From Prolixibacteraceae bacterium (GTDB lineage: Bacteria > Bacteroidota > Bacteroidia > Bacteroidales > Prolixibacteraceae), in the NCBI GenBank assembly GCA_018648265.1, contig JABGRN010000007.1, positions 42,915 to 106,914 of the forward strand: 64,000 nt of DNA, written 5' to 3'. Below, piece after piece: positions 20,001-28,323 of this stretch. Position numbers and translations under genes: made by a program. Under the pieces are notes generated by a model. That model saw nothing but the letters and a program-made list of their open reading frames with translations, did no database searches and was not told the origin of the DNA. Every line of letters begins with the position of its first letter. The stretch's first letter is position 1.

Positions 20001-23000
20001 ACAAGCGACTTTGAAACTTCAAATATTGAATTTATTGAATTCTGGTTGATGGATCCATTTGTAAACGATACGCTAGGGATGCACCAGGGAGGGGATTTAT
20101 ATTTCAACCTTGGCGATATTTCGGAGGATATATTAAAAGATTCGCGAAAAGCATTTGAAAACGGGTTACCAACTACTGAATTAGTAACCAATGTTGACCC
20201 AACGATTTGGGGAAGGGTATCAACTTTACAATCACTGGTAAATGCTTTCGATAATAACCCGGAATCACGTAGATATCAGGATGTTGGTTTTGATGGAATG
20301 AATGACCAGGACGAACAAAATCACTTTGAACAATATTTAGATGATCTCAGGCAAAATGCAAACCAGGAAGCATTGACCAAGGCACTTAATGATCCTTCTT
20401 CTGATAATTACCATTATTACCGTGGTTCAGATTTTGATGACCAGCAACTGGATATACTTGAAAGATATAAACAATATAACGGCCCTGAAGGGAATTCGCC
20501 AACTACCGAAATGTCACCCGAATCATACCCAACTTCATCTTCTACAATTCCTGATATTGAAGATATTAATAACGATAACACACTTAACGAATACGAACGG
20601 TATTATCAATACAAAGTCAGCATCAGAAAAAACGACATGCAGATTGGGCAGAATTACATTTCTGATATCAAGGAAAGCCGGGTCCAACTAAAAAACGGGC
20701 AAATTGGAGAAGTAAAATGGTACCAATTTAAAATTCCTATTCGCGATCCCGATCAGGTTGTTGGTAATATTCGTGATTTTAAATCCATCAGGTTTTTACG
20801 GATGTTTATGCGTGAATTCCAGGATCCGGTTGTTATGCGGTTTGCAACACTCGATTTAGTACGCGCAGACTGGAGACGTTACACCCGCGATATTGGCGAA
20901 GTAGGTACAAGCTCTCCTAATTCAACCTTCGATGTATCAGCCGTTAACATTGAGGAAAACGGTAGCCGCGAACCCGTAAATTACATCCTCCCACCAGGAA
21001 TCGATCGGGTTATCGACCCTGCCAATCCACAGCTCAGACAATTAAACGAACAGTCGATGGTTTTAAAAGTAACCGAACTGGAACAAGGTGACGCACGTGC
21101 CGCATACAAGCCTTTCTACATGGATTTCAGGAGGTACAAAAAGTTAAAATTAGAAGTTCATGCCGAAGAAATGGAAGGCTACCCCTTGCAGGACGACGAG
21201 TTGTACTTTTTTATTCGATTAGGATCCGATTACAATTTCAATTACTACGAATACGAAGTACCGTTGAAACTAACTCCTGCCGGCAGGTACAACGCCGAAA
21301 TTGAAAACGACCGTTATATTGTTTGGCCCGACGAAAACCGCTTGGACATCCCGCTCGAAGTATTTACAAATGCCAAACTTGATCGCAACGACGAAATAAG
21401 AAGAGCGGGTTCAACATTTGGAATCCAGGATATTTACGAAACAGTCCACCGGGGCTGGAACAAAGACAAAAATAAAGTTAAAATTAAGGGAAGCCCTAAT
21501 CTTGGGAATGTCCAGGTTGTAATGGTCGGGATCCGCAACAATCGGGGGCAGGTAAACACAGGGCCAAAAGCCGTTGAAGTTTGGCTGAACGAAATGCGTC
21601 TTTCCGACTTCGACGAAGAAGGTGGTTGGGCTGCCAACGCAAGGCTATCGACCCGGCTGGCCGATTTGGGAAGTGTAACTTTCGCCGGGCGTACCCGATC
21701 TGCAGGTTTTGGAAGCATTAGCCAAAATATAAACAGTCGCGAGCTGGAAGATCTAATTGAATTCGACATTGCTTCTTCCATTGACCTGGGGCGCTTTTTC
21801 CCTGAAAAAGCCGGAGTGAGAATCCCTCTTTATTACGGTTATTCCAGAAGTGCCAGAAACCCCAAATATAATCCATTAGAACCCGATATAGAAATGGATC
21901 AATCGATACAACGGGCGGAAAATCAACAGGAAGTAGATTCAATTAAATTTATTTCACAAGATTTGGTTACACGGAAAAGTATCAATTTTACCAACGTAAA
22001 AGTTGAACCACAAACAGAGCAAACAAAAGTACATTTGTGGGATCCTGCAAATTTTGCAGTTACCTATTCTTATAACGAGATTTTCAGAAGAGATATTAAC
22101 ACTGAATATAATCTGGACAAAACGTACCGTGGAATGTTTTCGTACAATTACAGCAGCAGGCCAAAATTGGTACAACCCTTCAGTAAAATTAATTTTATGC
22201 AAAAGGGGCCACTGAAATTAATTGGTGACTTTAATTTCTACCCGCTTCCAACTCAGATTTCATATCGGACTGATTTATTCCGTCGTTACCACGAAACACA
22301 AACCAGAAACATTACCAACCCTAATTTTATTCTTCCGGCAACCTACGAAAAAGATTTCTTGTGGAACCGGTTTTTAGATATCCGATACGATGTGACCCGT
22401 ACCTTAAAAGTTGATTTTTCATCCCGAAGCACTTCGCGAATAGACGAACCCGAAGGAAGAATGAACCCCTTAGACGATGATTATCAATTAAAAAAAGATT
22501 CTATTTTAAGCAACTTATGGAATTTAGGCCGCCCAACTTTATATAATCACAATTTTAATGTTTCGTACACAATACCCATTAACAGGATTAAAATATTGAG
22601 TTTTATATCATCGTCAGTTCGGTATCAGGGAACATACGATTGGCAAGCAGGGCCAATTACTGCCGACACCATCAGGTTGGGAAACCGGGTTCAAAACTCG
22701 CGTAACCTGCAACTGACTGGGAATATGAATTTAACAAGCTTATATAATAAAGTACCATATTTTAAAAAGCTAAACGATAAATTCAGGAGAACAGGAAGAA
22801 GCCGCAACAGTTTAAACCGGCGTTCGAGTGGTGGCAGGGCCCAGCAAGATCAAACCCCCCTCGCACGGCAAAAAGAAGTACAAACCTTCTCAAGTAATGT
22901 AGATTTAAAAGCAAACGAAGCACAGGAAATAAATCACAAACTCAACACAAAAAAAGTAAAAATTTTAGTTACCGGAGTAGGAAGTACAGCTATTTCGGGA

Positions 23001-24560
23001 AGGACAAAAATAATAGATGCAAACACTATTGAATTTACACCACTTGCCGATGCACCACAGGCACAACTTACGGTTTCAGGGGTTTCTGGCGATCAAAGCT
23101 TTTTAAAAGATGCGATCGACCTTACAACCCGAATGTTAATTGGAGTTCGTACTATTTCGGTAAATTACAGCCGAAACGGTGGGACAGTGCTGCCCGGATA
23201 TTTACCCGAACCAACCTTATTTGGTGCTGGGGCATACACTCCTGATGGACAAATGTTTAACCGCGATTTAGCCACTAGTATGGCTCCAGGGTTACCCTTC
23301 CTGTTTGGTTGGCAAGATCAAGACTTTGCACGCCGGGCGGCAAGTAATGGCTGGGTAACTACCGACTCAACACTTAACATGCCATCGTTGATTACCCAAA
23401 ACGAACGTTTTAACATGCGCGCAACTGTTGAACCACTCCCCGACCTCAGGATTGATATTACTGCCGATCGTTCTTTTTCAAAAAATATTAGCGAATTTTT
23501 TAATTACAATCCTTCATCGGGAGAATTTATTGCAAATAGCTTTTCCGAAACCGGGAATTTCAGCATGTCAACGCTAACCTGGGGGACTGCCTTTTTTGCC
23601 ATTGGCAAAGGAGAAGTGCAACAGTCGCAAGCATTCGAAAACATGAAAGAATACCGATCGGTTATTGCCAGGAGGCTGGCGGCCCAGCATGACCCTAACA
23701 ATGGATTTGGTTACAACCCTACTGCAATAAATCCAGAAACCGGTTATCCCGATGGTTATGGTCCGACTTCGGTTGAAGTTTTGGTCCCGGCATTTCTTGC
23801 TGCCTACCAAAATAAAGACCCATATAAAATTGGCCTGGGAATGTTCCCATCAATAAAATTTATTAGGCCTAATTGGCGGATTCAATACGAAGGAATGGTT
23901 TCAAGGATTCCGGGATTAAATAAAATTATGCGATCACTGAATTTCACGCACGCATACCGTTCGAGTTATAATGTTGGTTCGTTTATTACTAATTTAAATT
24001 ATATGGCAGAAGGGGATGGATTTAGTTATGTACGAGACATAGCCAATAATTTTATTCCGGCTTATGATTTTAATTCAGTTAGTATTATGGAAACATTTAG
24101 CCCACTAATTAATATGGATATTATGTGGGTTGGCGATCTGACTACCCGGGCTGAAATGAAACGATCGAGAAATATGAACCTCTCGTTTGCCAACAACCAG
24201 TTGACAGAAATTCTTAGTAATGAATACACAGTTGGCGTTGGCTACCGGTTTACACAAATGGACTTGATTATTAAAACCAAAAACTCGCAACAGGCTTATT
24301 CAAACGATCTAAACCTGCGAGCTGATCTTTCATACAGAAAAAATAAAACCGTTCTCCGAAAATTGGTTGAAGAAGACGATCAGATTACTGCGGGGCAAAG
24401 TGCCTTTACTATAAAAACAACTGCAGATTATCAATTAAGCGATCGTTTTCAAATGCGGGTATTTTTCGATAAAATTTTGAATAACCCGTTTACTTCACTC
24501 TCATTTCCTACGTCAAACACTAATATTGGAGTGAGTTTTAGGTTTACTTTAGCACAATAA
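17040..24560 (+). CDS. sprA: SprA/Sov, type IX secretion outer-membrane translocon
   Basis: Giant (2,506-residue) outer-membrane barrel that forms the type IX secretion channel, required for secretion of C-terminal-domain proteins and for gliding in species that glide. A signal peptide is seen at about residues 8-28. Recognisable pieces are an N-terminal SprA segment (about 60-420, with GYVEVSFGYQMNATENPAIPE and NMRVNYNTEATFDYENKMNL), a repeated central part including YVDDFEGTKTTISLKTRQSW and VWLNEMRLSDFDEEGGWAANA, and a C-terminal barrel ending SNTNIGVSFRFTLAQ. Length and the ruvA neighbour match the family. It predicts a functional T9SS; the GH5 enzyme at 36.4-38.2 kb carries a matching sorting domain. 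Confidence 0.96.
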   Translation: MELTRNLKNIFFFYLLIVSLTFAKKGVGADISTSTDMVVIQTIDTVEIDTIGPLPFPFEDQPAFGQLDQDSLKLFLNKPSNIKYEIEYDPVTGEYVFYEKIGNLNYRLPQTMSLDDYVDYDFEKSIKDYWKERTKIQDLEAKNSLIPKLTIGGEAFNRIFGGNTIDIQPQGYVEVSFGYQMNATENPAIPERLRKVPTFDFDEKIQMNVMGQIGSKMNMRVNYNTEATFDYENKMNLEYTGDEDEILKRIEAGNVSLPLNGSLITGASNLFGIKAEMQFGRMTLTTVFSQHKGETQTVETEGGAQISNFELSVADYDANRHFFLAQYFRDHYDEWLENTAVPRSPIHINKVEIWITNKSNNFTESRNIFALQDLGEHDPNIYNQVPSFQATPALPYPENIFPHNDANGLYYEMTNTHNSIRNVENITAEMSQFSPGYVGGQDFEKIEQARKLNPSEYTINERLGYISLNTSLNTDEILAVAFNYTSNGKIFQVGEFSTDGVDAPQTLLLKLIKGTNLTPNLPTWKLMMKNIYNLNAYQLSNDEFLFNVVYQNDSTGTYINYIPEGNINGQILLEVMNLDKLNKQLDPYKDGVFDYIEGITVYSNNGRIIFPVIEPFGSHLAKAIQDPTLIEKYTFQSLYDSTRIFAQQDAEHNKFRLTGSYKGSSSSDIMLGALNLAQGSVKVTAGGRELMENVDYTVDYTLGRVKIINQALLEAGTPIQVSTESEDLFTMQRKTLMGAHANYAFNDNFNLSATALYMHERPLTQKVDYGEDPISNLMVGFDTRYTTESMFLTKVIDAIPFYSTKTPSSIDFEAEIAQLIPGHSKVIEKSGTAYVDDFEGTKTTISLKTRQSWTLASTPQFQSNNFPEGNLTNSLEYGYNRAKLAFYIIDPLFLRNNSLTPDHIKNDNNQQSNHFVREIFEKEIFPAKESPVGQPTNIPVFDLAFYPTERGPYNYDAQPGNYSAGINADGSLKAPESRWGGIMRRIETSDFETSNIEFIEFWLMDPFVNDTLGMHQGGDLYFNLGDISEDILKDSRKAFENGLPTTELVTNVDPTIWGRVSTLQSLVNAFDNNPESRRYQDVGFDGMNDQDEQNHFEQYLDDLRQNANQEALTKALNDPSSDNYHYYRGSDFDDQQLDILERYKQYNGPEGNSPTTEMSPESYPTSSSTIPDIEDINNDNTLNEYERYYQYKVSIRKNDMQIGQNYISDIKESRVQLKNGQIGEVKWYQFKIPIRDPDQVVGNIRDFKSIRFLRMFMREFQDPVVMRFATLDLVRADWRRYTRDIGEVGTSSPNSTFDVSAVNIEENGSREPVNYILPPGIDRVIDPANPQLRQLNEQSMVLKVTELEQGDARAAYKPFYMDFRRYKKLKLEVHAEEMEGYPLQDDELYFFIRLGSDYNFNYYEYEVPLKLTPAGRYNAEIENDRYIVWPDENRLDIPLEVFTNAKLDRNDEIRRAGSTFGIQDIYETVHRGWNKDKNKVKIKGSPNLGNVQVVMVGIRNNRGQVNTGPKAVEVWLNEMRLSDFDEEGGWAANARLSTRLADLGSVTFAGRTRSAGFGSISQNINSRELEDLIEFDIASSIDLGRFFPEKAGVRIPLYYGYSRSARNPKYNPLEPDIEMDQSIQRAENQQEVDSIKFISQDLVTRKSINFTNVKVEPQTEQTKVHLWDPANFAVTYSYNEIFRRDINTEYNLDKTYRGMFSYNYSSRPKLVQPFSKINFMQKGPLKLIGDFNFYPLPTQISYRTDLFRRYHETQTRNITNPNFILPATYEKDFLWNRFLDIRYDVTRTLKVDFSSRSTSRIDEPEGRMNPLDDDYQLKKDSILSNLWNLGRPTLYNHNFNVSYTIPINRIKILSFISSSVRYQGTYDWQAGPITADTIRLGNRVQNSRNLQLTGNMNLTSLYNKVPYFKKLNDKFRRTGRSRNSLNRRSSGGRAQQDQTPLARQKEVQTFSSNVDLKANEAQEINHKLNTKKVKILVTGVGSTAISGRTKIIDANTIEFTPLADAPQAQLTVSGVSGDQSFLKDAIDLTTRMLIGVRTISVNYSRNGGTVLPGYLPEPTLFGAGAYTPDGQMFNRDLATSMAPGLPFLFGWQDQDFARRAASNGWVTTDSTLNMPSLITQNERFNMRATVEPLPDLRIDITADRSFSKNISEFFNYNPSSGEFIANSFSETGNFSMSTLTWGTAFFAIGKGEVQQSQAFENMKEYRSVIARRLAAQHDPNNGFGYNPTAINPETGYPDGYGPTSVEVLVPAFLAAYQNKDPYKIGLGMFPSIKFIRPNWRIQYEGMVSRIPGLNKIMRSLNFTHAYRSSYNVGSFITNLNYMAEGDGFSYVRDIANNFIPAYDFNSVSIMETFSPLINMDIMWVGDLTTRAEMKRSRNMNLSFANNQLTEILSNEYTVGVGYRFTQMDLIIKTKNSQQAYSNDLNLRADLSYRKNKTVLRKLVEEDDQITAGQSAFTIKTTADYQLSDRFQMRVFFDKILNNPFTSLSFPTSNTNIGVSFRFTLAQ

Positions 24561-24646
24561 AAAGTAAAATTTAACAGAACTTTTACACGCGAAAATTGTT
24601 TTTTAGATAAAAGTTTTATTCTTTTGAAACGAATTTTAGATAACGA

Positions 24647-24697
24647 ATGAAAAAATTAAATACAATATGGCTTCCGTGGTGGGGTCTTCTTACGTAA
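24647..24697 (+). CDS. trp leader peptide 1 (MKKLNTIWLPWWGLLT)
   Basis: Sixteen-residue leader peptide with Trp at positions 8, 11 and 12, stop TAA at 24695. Three TGG codons in 16 upstream of trpE are the hallmark of ribosome-mediated attenuation. Segment 24663-24671 (CAATATGGC, covering the first TGG codon) is perfectly complementary over 9 bp to 24712-24720 (GCCATATTG). A ribosome stalled at Trp codons would break this pairing and let downstream RNA adopt another fold. Confidence 0.85.
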   Translation: MKKLNTIWLPWWGLLT

Positions 24698-24719
24698 GTT
24701 GGGAGTTAATGGCCATATT

Positions 24720-24749
24720 GGTATTTTAAAAAATATATCAAAATGAACC
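24720..24749 (+). promoter_or_regulatory. Candidate antiterminator of attenuator 1
   Basis: GGTATTTT (24720-24727) can pair over 8 bp with AAAAT (24740-24744) plus ACC (24747-24749), with a GA bulge. This would sequester the start of the terminator's left arm. Read by eye only; no folding energy was computed. Confidence 0.4.
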
Positions 24750-24775
24750 TGCTCCTTAAAAGAGTAGGTTTTTTT
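24746..24775 (+). terminator. Attenuator terminator 1
   Basis: AACCTGCTC (24746-24754) pairs with GAGTAGGTT (24762-24770) over 9 bp with one G-U pair and a seven-base loop. Seven T residues (24769-24775) follow. It is an intrinsic terminator 49 bp after leader peptide 1. Confidence 0.8.
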
Positions 24776-24789
24776 ATTTTAGTAGAACA

Positions 24790-24837
24790 ATGATGTTAAA
24801 AACAAATAATTGGTGGTGGCGTTTTATTTTTTCATGA
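24790..24837 (+). CDS. trp leader peptide 2 (MMLKTNNWWWRFIFS)
   Basis: Fifteen-residue leader peptide (14 if the second ATG at 24793 is used) with three consecutive TGG codons at 24811-24819 and stop TGA at 24835. It lies only 15 bp beyond the T-run of terminator 1 and before terminator 2, so it would be made only from transcripts that escaped the first attenuator. The WWW run makes it a sensitive sensor of charged tRNA-Trp. Confidence 0.85.
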   Translation: MMLKTNNWWWRFIFS

Positions 24838-24842
24838 AAATC

Positions 24843-24884
24843 GTGAGAAGAGAATTCGCTATTATAAAATTTAAAGCGGCTCAT
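24843..24884 (+). promoter_or_regulatory. Candidate antiterminator of attenuator 2
   Basis: GTGAG (24843-24847) can pair with CTCAT (24880-24884), and nested inside it TCGCT (24856-24860) with AGCGG (24875-24879), each with one wobble pair and an 8-nt bulge on the 5' side. Together these ten pairs occupy most of the terminator's left arm. By-eye model, not folded by software. Confidence 0.4.
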
Positions 24885-24909
24885 CGAAACACGATGAGCC
24901 GCTTTTTTT
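24873..24909 (+). terminator. Attenuator terminator 2
   Basis: AAAGCGGCTCATCG (24873-24886) pairs perfectly over 14 bp with CGATGAGCCGCTTT (24892-24905), with loop AAACA. The right arm runs into seven T residues (24903-24909). It is the strongest intrinsic terminator seen in the window and lies 50 bp before the trpE start. Confidence 0.92.
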
Positions 24910-24959
24910 AGGCCATTATAAATTGATTGATAGAAAAATATTATATTAAGAGATACAAA

Positions 24960-26369
24960 ATGAAAACACTTAAGTTTAAACCACAAGTTCGAAAAATACT
25001 TGCCGATACAGTTACTCCGGTTAGCATTTATTTACGATTACGGACTCTTTATCCAAAGTCTATTTTGCTGGAAAGTTCTGATTACCATGGTAACGAAAAT
25101 GCGTATTCGTTTATCTGTTTTAATCCAATTGCTTCGTTTGTGGTAAATAATAGCGTTGTTGAAAAAAATCTTCCAGGTGTAAAAACAGAAGTATTTAAGT
25201 TGGAAGATGATTGTTCTCTCGACGATGAATTAGAATCTTTTTTCCAAACATTCAATGTAGATTCTGACGAAATTGAATTACCATCAAATGGCCTGTTTGG
25301 ATACGTCAACTTCGATGCAATCCAGCATTTCGAAAACATCAAATTTTCGTCTGATAAAAAAGAAGAGTATCAAATACCTGAAGTGAATTACAGCTTTTAT
25401 AAATATGTTGTGGCCATCGACCATCATAAAAACATCATTCACATTGTTGAAAATTTGTTGGAAGGGGAATCATCACAGATGGATTACATCCACCATTTAT
25501 TAGTAAATCTCAATTTTTCAACTGCAAAATTTGAACCTGCTGGAGAAGAAACATCAAACATTACCGATGACGAATACAAACAAATGGTAACTAAAGGAAA
25601 AGAGCATTGTTACAGGGGAGATGTTTTTCAGATAGTTTTAAGTCGCCAGTTTAAGCAAGAATTCGAGGGCGATGATTTTAATGTTTACCGTTCGTTGCGT
25701 TCCATAAATCCTTCGCCATATTTGTTTTATTTCGATTTTGGCGATTACCGCATTTTCGGTTCAAGTCCCGAAGCTCAAATTCGAATAAACGATAATAAAG
25801 CTTTTATACATCCAATTGCAGGCACATTTAAAAGAACTGGAAACGATGAGCAAGATCGTGCCCTGGCAGAAAAGCTGAGCAAAGACCCAAAAGAAAACGC
25901 GGAACACGTTATGTTGGTTGATTTGGCACGAAATGACCTGAGCAGAAATGCCGATAAAGTTAAAGTTGAAACCTATCGCGAAGTTCAATTTTATTCGCAT
26001 GTTATTCATTTGGTTTCTCAGGTTTCGGGTGAAATAACAGAAGAAACAAACCTCATTAAAGTTTTGGGCGAAACTTTCCCTGCCGGAACTTTATCGGGTG
26101 CACCAAAGTATAAAGCTATGGAGTTAATTGATAAATACGAAAATCAGAATCGTGGTTATTACGGAGGATGTATTGGTTATTTGGGTTTCGACAGAACATT
26201 AAATCACGCCATAATGATTCGCTCTTTTTTAAGTAAAAACAACAAGTTGTTTTATCAGGCTGGAGCAGGAATTGTTGCCGATTCGCAAGAAGAAAGTGAA
26301 TTGCAAGAAGTAAATAATAAATTAGCAGCGCTAAAAAAAGCCATTGAAATGGCAAAAGAAATTAGTTAG
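24960..26369 (+). CDS. trpE: Anthranilate synthase component I
   Basis: Chorismate-utilising subunit that makes anthranilate with ammonia supplied by TrpG. The N-terminal part has LLES (residues 36-39), the element that binds the feedback inhibitor tryptophan. The catalytic part shows FGSSPEAQIRI, PIAGTFKRTGNDEQDRALAEKL, NAEHVMLVDLARNDLSR and FPAGTLSGAPKYKAMELID. The length is 469 residues. The reading frame extends to a TTG at 24927, but the ATG at 24960 matches the usual TrpE start and lies just outside the attenuator. First gene of the operon. Confidence 0.96.
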   Translation: MKTLKFKPQVRKILADTVTPVSIYLRLRTLYPKSILLESSDYHGNENAYSFICFNPIASFVVNNSVVEKNLPGVKTEVFKLEDDCSLDDELESFFQTFNVDSDEIELPSNGLFGYVNFDAIQHFENIKFSSDKKEEYQIPEVNYSFYKYVVAIDHHKNIIHIVENLLEGESSQMDYIHHLLVNLNFSTAKFEPAGEETSNITDDEYKQMVTKGKEHCYRGDVFQIVLSRQFKQEFEGDDFNVYRSLRSINPSPYLFYFDFGDYRIFGSSPEAQIRINDNKAFIHPIAGTFKRTGNDEQDRALAEKLSKDPKENAEHVMLVDLARNDLSRNADKVKVETYREVQFYSHVIHLVSQVSGEITEETNLIKVLGETFPAGTLSGAPKYKAMELIDKYENQNRGYYGGCIGYLGFDRTLNHAIMIRSFLSKNNKLFYQAGAGIVADSQEESELQEVNNKLAALKKAIEMAKEIS

Positions 26370-26402
26370 TGTTTATTTATAAAAAAAGTAAAAAAGATAG
26401 AA

Positions 26403-26978
26403 ATGAAAATACTTGTAATAGATAACTACGATTCTTTCACATACAATTTGGTACATGCCATAAAAAAAATCTCCGGGTTACCGGTCGACGTATTTCGAAA
26501 CGATGAAATTTCTCTTGAAGAGATTGAAAAATACGATAAAATTGTACTTTCCCCTGGGCCTGGAATTCCAGAAGAAGCAGGTTCTCTGCTGGAAATCATC
26601 AAAGAATTTGCCCCTAAAAAAAGTATTCTTGGTGTTTGTTTGGGACATCAGGCAATTGGAGAAGCTTTTGGTGGAAAACTTCATAATATGAAAAAAGTGC
26701 TACATGGAATTGCAACTCCTGTTAAACTAACTGAAAATAAATCCATACTTTTTAAAGAGTTGCCCGAAAGTTTTGATGTTGGTCGCTATCATTCCTGGAT
26801 AGTTCAAAATGAAAATTTGCCTGAATGTTTCGAAGTAACTAGTTACGACGAGGAGGGTTTAATTATGTCGATGAAACACAAAAAATACGATGTTCAAAGT
26901 GTGCAATTTCACCCCGAGTCGGTACTAACCCCGCTTGGTGAGAAAATGATTGAGAATTGGCTGAAAAAAGAAAGTTGA
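26403..26978 (+). CDS. trpG: Anthranilate synthase component II, glutamine amidotransferase
   Basis: Class I glutamine amidotransferase that releases ammonia from glutamine for TrpE. The catalytic triad is visible: Cys79 in GVCLGHQAIGEAFGG, and His170 and Glu172 in QFHPESVLTPLG. The N-terminus LVIDNYDSFTYNL is typical of TrpG/PabA. At 191 residues it is a stand-alone subunit, not fused to trpD. It starts 33 bp after trpE; a repeat-rich gap of 200 bp separates it from trpD. Confidence 0.95.
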   Translation: MKILVIDNYDSFTYNLVHAIKKISGLPVDVFRNDEISLEEIEKYDKIVLSPGPGIPEEAGSLLEIIKEFAPKKSILGVCLGHQAIGEAFGGKLHNMKKVLHGIATPVKLTENKSILFKELPESFDVGRYHSWIVQNENLPECFEVTSYDEEGLIMSMKHKKYDVQSVQFHPESVLTPLGEKMIENWLKKES

Positions 26979-27033
26979 CAGTTGCAGTCGCAGTTTGCAG
27001 TTGAGTAAGAATACAAATTATTTTCTTGAATAA

Positions 27034-27077
27034 GCCCTGAAAGGGCGAAAGCCAACAGCACAGGGCAGCGCCCTGTG
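27034..27077. repeat. Paired REP hairpins in the trpG-trpD gap
   Basis: Two adjacent stems: GCCCT-GAA-AGGGC (27034-27046) and CACAGGGC-AGC-GCCCTGTG (27059-27077, 8-bp perfect stem). The arrangement is typical of dispersed Bacteroidota REP units. The rest of the gap up to 27178 holds no gene. Confidence 0.65.
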
Positions 27078-27178
27078 TAAACAAAGATTAAAAAAAAAGG
27101 TGCGTCCGCGGTCGTACCATAAAGAAAGGACTTTACGCGCACCGCAATGCAAAACCGGATTAAACATTAGGAAACAAA

Positions 27179-28165
27179 ATGAAAGATACTTTACAATATT
27201 TATTCAAAGGAGAAACTCTCACAAAAGATGAAGCTAAACAGTTGCTTCTTGAAGTTGGAAAAGGACGACATTCCGAAGCCGAGTTCGCATCGTTCCTAAC
27301 GGTTTTTAAAATGCGACCAATTGTTTCCCAGGAACTTGCCGGATTTCGTGATGCAATGATAGAACTCAGTCTAAAAACCGACCTATCGGAATACAATGCT
27401 ATTGATGTTGTTGGAACCGGTGGCGACGGGAAAAACACATTTAACATCTCAACGCTTTCTGCGATAATTATTGCAGGTGCTGGAGTTAATGTTGCCAAAC
27501 ATGGAAATTATGCTGCAAGTTCCACAAGCGGCTCATCAAATGTTTTGGAGTATTTGGGATATAAATTCAGCAACGATATAAACAAGTTAAAGTCAGACCT
27601 TGAAAAAGGAAATTTTTGCTTTTTACACGCACCGCTTTTTCATCCGGCAATGAAAAATATTGCCCCTGTGCGACGGGCATTAAAATTTCCAACTTTCTTT
27701 AATATTTTGGGACCAATGATAAATCCGTCTTCACCAAAATATCAATTGTTAGGCGTTAATAACACCCAGAATTTCAATCACTATAAAAATGTATATGACT
27801 ATTCAGATGTAAAATTTGCGATTGTAAATAGTCTGGATGGTTACGACGAAGTTTCATTAACAGCCGACACGCATTTTGCATCGAATAAAATAGAAACAAA
27901 TCTTTCTCCTCTCGATTTTGGAATGGAGCAAATAAAACCTGAAAAATTATTTGGGGGGGATTCAATTGAAAAAGCTGCTAGTATTTTTTTATCAATTCTT
28001 GAAGGGAAAGGAACTAATGAACAGAACAATGCTGTTATCGCAAATGCAGCTTTAGGTTTAAATGTTTATTATCCCGATAAAGAATTATTGGAGTGCGTTG
28101 AAATAGCAAAAGAATCGTTGTTAAGCAAAAGCGCTTTGGAGAAATTAAAGGCGATTGTAGAATAA
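27179..28165 (+). CDS. trpD: Anthranilate phosphoribosyltransferase
   Basis: Transfers phosphoribosyl from PRPP to anthranilate, the second step of tryptophan synthesis. The PRPP/metal-binding motif GTGGDGKNTFNIST, the anthranilate-site segment KHGNYAASSTSGSSNVLEYLG, and HPAMKNIAPVRRALKFPTFFNILGPMINPS are all present. The length of 328 residues is normal. A 158-bp gap containing a composite palindrome separates it from trpC. Confidence 0.96.
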   Translation: MKDTLQYLFKGETLTKDEAKQLLLEVGKGRHSEAEFASFLTVFKMRPIVSQELAGFRDAMIELSLKTDLSEYNAIDVVGTGGDGKNTFNISTLSAIIIAGAGVNVAKHGNYAASSTSGSSNVLEYLGYKFSNDINKLKSDLEKGNFCFLHAPLFHPAMKNIAPVRRALKFPTFFNILGPMINPSSPKYQLLGVNNTQNFNHYKNVYDYSDVKFAIVNSLDGYDEVSLTADTHFASNKIETNLSPLDFGMEQIKPEKLFGGDSIEKAASIFLSILEGKGTNEQNNAVIANAALGLNVYYPDKELLECVEIAKESLLSKSALEKLKAIVE

Positions 28166-28171
28166 TTATTA

Positions 28172-28310
28172 CACCGTCCTTTAGGGCGGTGAATGCGAAA
28201 TACGCCATCGCAAGGAATTTATGAAAATTATTAAACTTAATAAGTTTAATAATTTTCATAAATTCCAAACCATATATTTTAATATTAAACCACCGCCCTA
28301 AAGGACGGTG
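28172..28310. repeat. Composite nested palindrome between trpD and trpC
   Basis: The outer arms 28172-28191 and 28291-28310 are perfect 20-bp inverted copies of each other, and each is itself a hairpin (CACCGTCC-TTTA-GGGCGGTG). Between them, 28214-28239 and 28241-28266 are perfect 26-bp inverted arms around one central A. It looks like a pair of REP units bracketing a long cruciform, possibly a small non-autonomous mobile element. It contains no gene. Confidence 0.85.
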
Positions 28311-28323
28311 CAAAAGATAAAAA

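Larger units (their letters stand above)
24561..24959 (+). promoter_or_regulatory. trp operon leader with two tandem attenuators
   Basis: The 400-bp gap between sprA and trpE holds two complete attenuator modules in series. Each has a short Trp-rich reading frame followed by a stem with a T-run (leader 1 at 24647-24697, terminator 1 at 24746-24775; leader 2 at 24790-24837, terminator 2 at 24873-24909). A weak AT-rich stem (24578-24585 with 24608-24615, then TTATTCTTTT) may end sprA transcription. The promoter should lie between about 24590 and 24645, but no confident -33/-7 pair was found. Confidence 0.85.

Noticed and set aside
24927..24959. TTG start for trpE
   Set aside because: It lies just after the attenuator T-run, and the ATG at 24960 matches the usual TrpE start.
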